Below are positions 62,116 through 64,000 of a DNA stretch of 64,000 bases, piece after piece. The translations under genes were made by a program, and so were the position numbers. The stretch comes from an uncultured Pelagimonas sp. (lineage in GTDB: Bacteria; Pseudomonadota; Alphaproteobacteria; Rhodobacterales; Rhodobacteraceae), in the NCBI GenBank assembly GCA_947499735.1, contig CANMPP010000004.1, positions 124,001 through 188,000 on the forward strand, given 5' to 3'. Below the pieces are notes generated by a model. That model searched no databases and was not told the origin of the DNA. It saw nothing but the letters and a program-made list of their open reading frames with translations. The first letter of the stretch is position 1, and the number at the start of each line of letters is the position of its first letter.

Positions 62116-62130
62116 TGTAATATCATAACA
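62116..62130 (+). promoter_or_regulatory. Zur-like box upstream of the COG0523 gene
   Basis: TGTAATATCATAACA agrees at 12 of 15 positions with the common Zur consensus TGTTATAATATAACA, 30 bp before the start codon and overlapping the likely promoter (TAGTATAAA follows). Imperfect palindrome; the match is suggestive only. Confidence 0.4.
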
Positions 62131-62159
62131 CAACTTAGTATAAATCTCAGGCACCCCCT

Positions 62160-63368
62160 ATGGCAATTCATACCACAATCCTGAACGGCTTTCTTGGGGC
62201 TGGGAAGACAACGTTGATGCAGAATCTTTTGGTTCAGGCGCGCACTATGCCGGACATCACGCTGGGTGTTGTTGTGAACGAGATGAGCACGCTGGACGTG
62301 GATGGATCGGTTCTGGACACGAGCGAAGTGATCGCGCGCCACAGCCCGCATTTCGCCTCAGTCCCCGGCGGCAGTATCAGCAGTGCGGATGGGTTGCCGC
62401 ATTTCAGACAGGCGGTTCAATCGGTGCTGGCAGATGGTGAGGTCACGCATCTGCTGATTGAAACCTCAGGCAGCACCCATCCTTGGCCCTTGCTGACGGC
62501 CATTCGCGATATGCCGGAACTGGACTTACATGGGGTTCTGTCGGTCGTGGATACGGTTGTCCTATGGCAAGATCACGATCAGGGCCGCGCCATCCATGCA
62601 GGTGCCAGCGCAAACTTGGAACGAGGGCAGCGCGGGGTGGAAAATCTGCTGGCCGAACAAATCATGTTCGCCAACCGCGTGATGCTGTCCAAAAGTGACA
62701 AGGTCGCGCCAGAGGTGTTGCAGCAGGTCGCACAGGCCATTCATCCGCTTAATCCGTATGTCGATATCATTGCCATGCAATGGGGCAATATCAGCTTAGC
62801 GGCGGTGCTCGACCTGCCTGCTTATGACTATCCGCGCGTCGCAACATTGGGTGCGGAATTGATGGAATGGGAGGCCGAGCATAGCACCGCCCCCATGGCG
62901 CAACCGGAAAGCTATGACATTGGGACGCGGGTGTTGAACGATCCGCGCCCGTTTCATCCCAAACGGCTTTGGGATGTCTATAACCGCTATCTCGGCATTG
63001 GCATTTATCGCAGCAAAGGGTTTTTCTGGCTGCCCTCGCGCGACAATCTTGTGCTGCTCTGGAACCAAACCGCGGGTAGCGTCGGATTGGAGATCATGAA
63101 TTATTGGAAGGTCTGCACGTTAGAGGATGACAGCCTGAATCTGTCCGATTGGGAACTGGCCGCTATGCGCGATAAGCTAGTTGGCATGCATCCAGATTTC
63201 GGTGATCGTCGCTGCAAGCTGACCGTGATCGGACAGGAAAGCGATCTGGATGCCTTTGTTGAGGCATTGGAGACCTGTTTCTGCACAGATGATGAAATCA
63301 CCGCATGGAAAAATGGTGCCACATTTGACGATCCGTGGCCCAAAAGCGTCGCGACCCTAGACACTTAG
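62160..63368 (+). CDS. CobW/COG0523-family G3E GTPase lacking the CxCC motif
   Basis: A 402-residue P-loop GTPase of the metallochaperone family. Walker A is GFLGAGKTT (10-18); LLIETSGSTHP is the Walker B/switch region; LSKSDKV stands for NKxD. The hallmark metal-binding CxCC after switch I is absent: the position reads G71-S72-I73-S74-S75. The C-terminal CobW_C domain (YRSKGFFWLPSRDNLVLLWNQ) is normal. Relatives such as YeiR/ZigA/ZagA deliver zinc or other metals under Zur control. A Zur-like box precedes it. Either metal binding has been lost or relies on other residues. Confidence 0.85.
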   Translation: MAIHTTILNGFLGAGKTTLMQNLLVQARTMPDITLGVVVNEMSTLDVDGSVLDTSEVIARHSPHFASVPGGSISSADGLPHFRQAVQSVLADGEVTHLLIETSGSTHPWPLLTAIRDMPELDLHGVLSVVDTVVLWQDHDQGRAIHAGASANLERGQRGVENLLAEQIMFANRVMLSKSDKVAPEVLQQVAQAIHPLNPYVDIIAMQWGNISLAAVLDLPAYDYPRVATLGAELMEWEAEHSTAPMAQPESYDIGTRVLNDPRPFHPKRLWDVYNRYLGIGIYRSKGFFWLPSRDNLVLLWNQTAGSVGLEIMNYWKVCTLEDDSLNLSDWELAAMRDKLVGMHPDFGDRRCKLTVIGQESDLDAFVEALETCFCTDDEITAWKNGATFDDPWPKSVATLDT

Positions 63369-64000
63369 CCGTGGAACGTTACACGACTTAGGCCCAATCC
63401 AGTCATTTTTATGAATCCCACCAAAATGGCCGCAACGCGCGATGTCGACCCATACATCACACATGTGTGACCGACACAGGACCTTCGCTGCGCATTGGAT
63501 CAAGATCTGCTTTGGGAGAGAAGCTGATTTTGGCAGTTTTTTCAAAGGACCGCTGCCAGAACAAAGCAAACATCAAGGCTCAACGGGTTGGGCGGAATCT
63601 GGTCATTCGCTGCGTCATGTACGAATGACCACGATACACACTAGACTTGCCTGGGTTAGGACCAGCACGTGGTGGACGGCGTGAGTGAAGCTGGCTTTGC
63701 TCCAACGGCTGAGGCACGGCGAAATAATCTAGATTTCGAAAGACCTGCCTGGGAAGACACCTCAAGCCTCCGGAACGAGGAGCTGGACACATTGACCTAT
63801 TCCTCACGCAGCACCGTAATTTGTTGGACTAGACATGAAGTGCCAGGAAAGCGATCTTAAACGGATAGACGAGCCGAAAAAAGCGTCCGTTATGGTCAAA
63901 TCATCGTGGCTGCTCCGACCATGCCTCCCGAAAATCCTTGCCTTTTCACAAAATAATCACCATTTATGCACAGAAATCTGCTATTCTGTGGATAGATCAA
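63369..64000. other. Non-coding right end, possible degenerate repeat
   Basis: 632 bases with no gene I can support. Around 63430-63560 both strands have protein-like but broken frames, as in recurrent intergenic sequences; an IS remnant is possible but no inverted repeat or transposase motif is seen. CACAGAA-N8-TTCTGTG (63969-63990) is an inverted repeat at the edge. Confidence 0.45.

Noticed and set aside
63669-63860. A 63-codon + strand ORF near the right end
   Set aside because: No ribosome site or homology that I can see; short frame of the kind expected by chance in non-coding DNA.
1-64000. tRNA, rRNA, riboswitch and IS elements
   Set aside because: I read the intergenic gaps for cloverleaf, terminal inverted repeat and transposase patterns and found none I could support; a tRNAscan/Infernal run would be decisive.

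Overview
The window looks like chromosomal DNA of a marine Rhodobacteraceae (Roseobacter-group) alphaproteobacterium of moderate GC. This rests on the gene content: a tiny aa3-type cytochrome oxidase subunit IV, DmdC-like acyl-CoA dehydrogenase, pyrB/pyrC-like/plsY order, BapA-type adhesin with its own type I secretion genes, and two exact matches to the alphaproteobacterial CtrA box. I see no rRNA, tRNA, CRISPR array, intact insertion sequence or prophage. Both strands are densely coded, with many 1-4 bp start/stop overlaps.

Layout. 0-6 kb: isoprenoid genes (polyprenyl diphosphate synthase, IspE), a TPR protein, ETF-ubiquinone oxidoreductase, a partial tRNA methyltransferase. 6-16 kb: GreA, AzlCD exporter, small oxidase subunit, acyl-CoA dehydrogenase plus metallo-hydrolase, Sua5, YqgE, a DsbD-N-like protein. 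15.9-22.8 kb: RND pump and adaptor, then UDG-phosphoesterase-MoaB. 22.9-26.3 kb: pyrB, a small membrane protein, a dihydroorotase homologue without its active site, and plsY. 26.5-32.7 kb: EF-hand protein, methyltransferases, MsrA/MsrB, a probably acquired DUF2971 gene, QueG, GST, MtgA.

33-48.6 kb is the accessory heart. A diguanylate cyclase preceded by a CtrA box adjoins a LapCBE-like type I secretion operon and a 1088-residue repeat adhesin. Next comes a GntR-controlled cassette (Gfo/Idh dehydrogenase, redoxin, SsuD-like flavin monooxygenase, aldo-keto reductase, flavin reductase) that resembles oxidative sulfonate or sulfosugar desulfonation. Last is an RTX protein whose 5' coding end carries a 41-bp heptanucleotide tandem repeat. 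In this sequence the start codon is out of frame with the RTX body; losing one repeat unit would join them, which suggests phase variation. A second CtrA box sits just upstream.

48.8-64 kb: Nudix hydrolase, lipoprotein, a LysR/TauD-family dioxygenase/class II aldolase set, a YhaO/YhaN (Mre11/Rad50-like) pair, MFS and Na+:alanine symporters, a universal stress protein, and a COG0523 GTPase whose CxCC metal motif has become serines and whose promoter holds a Zur-like half-palindrome. The final 630 bp hold no gene I can support.
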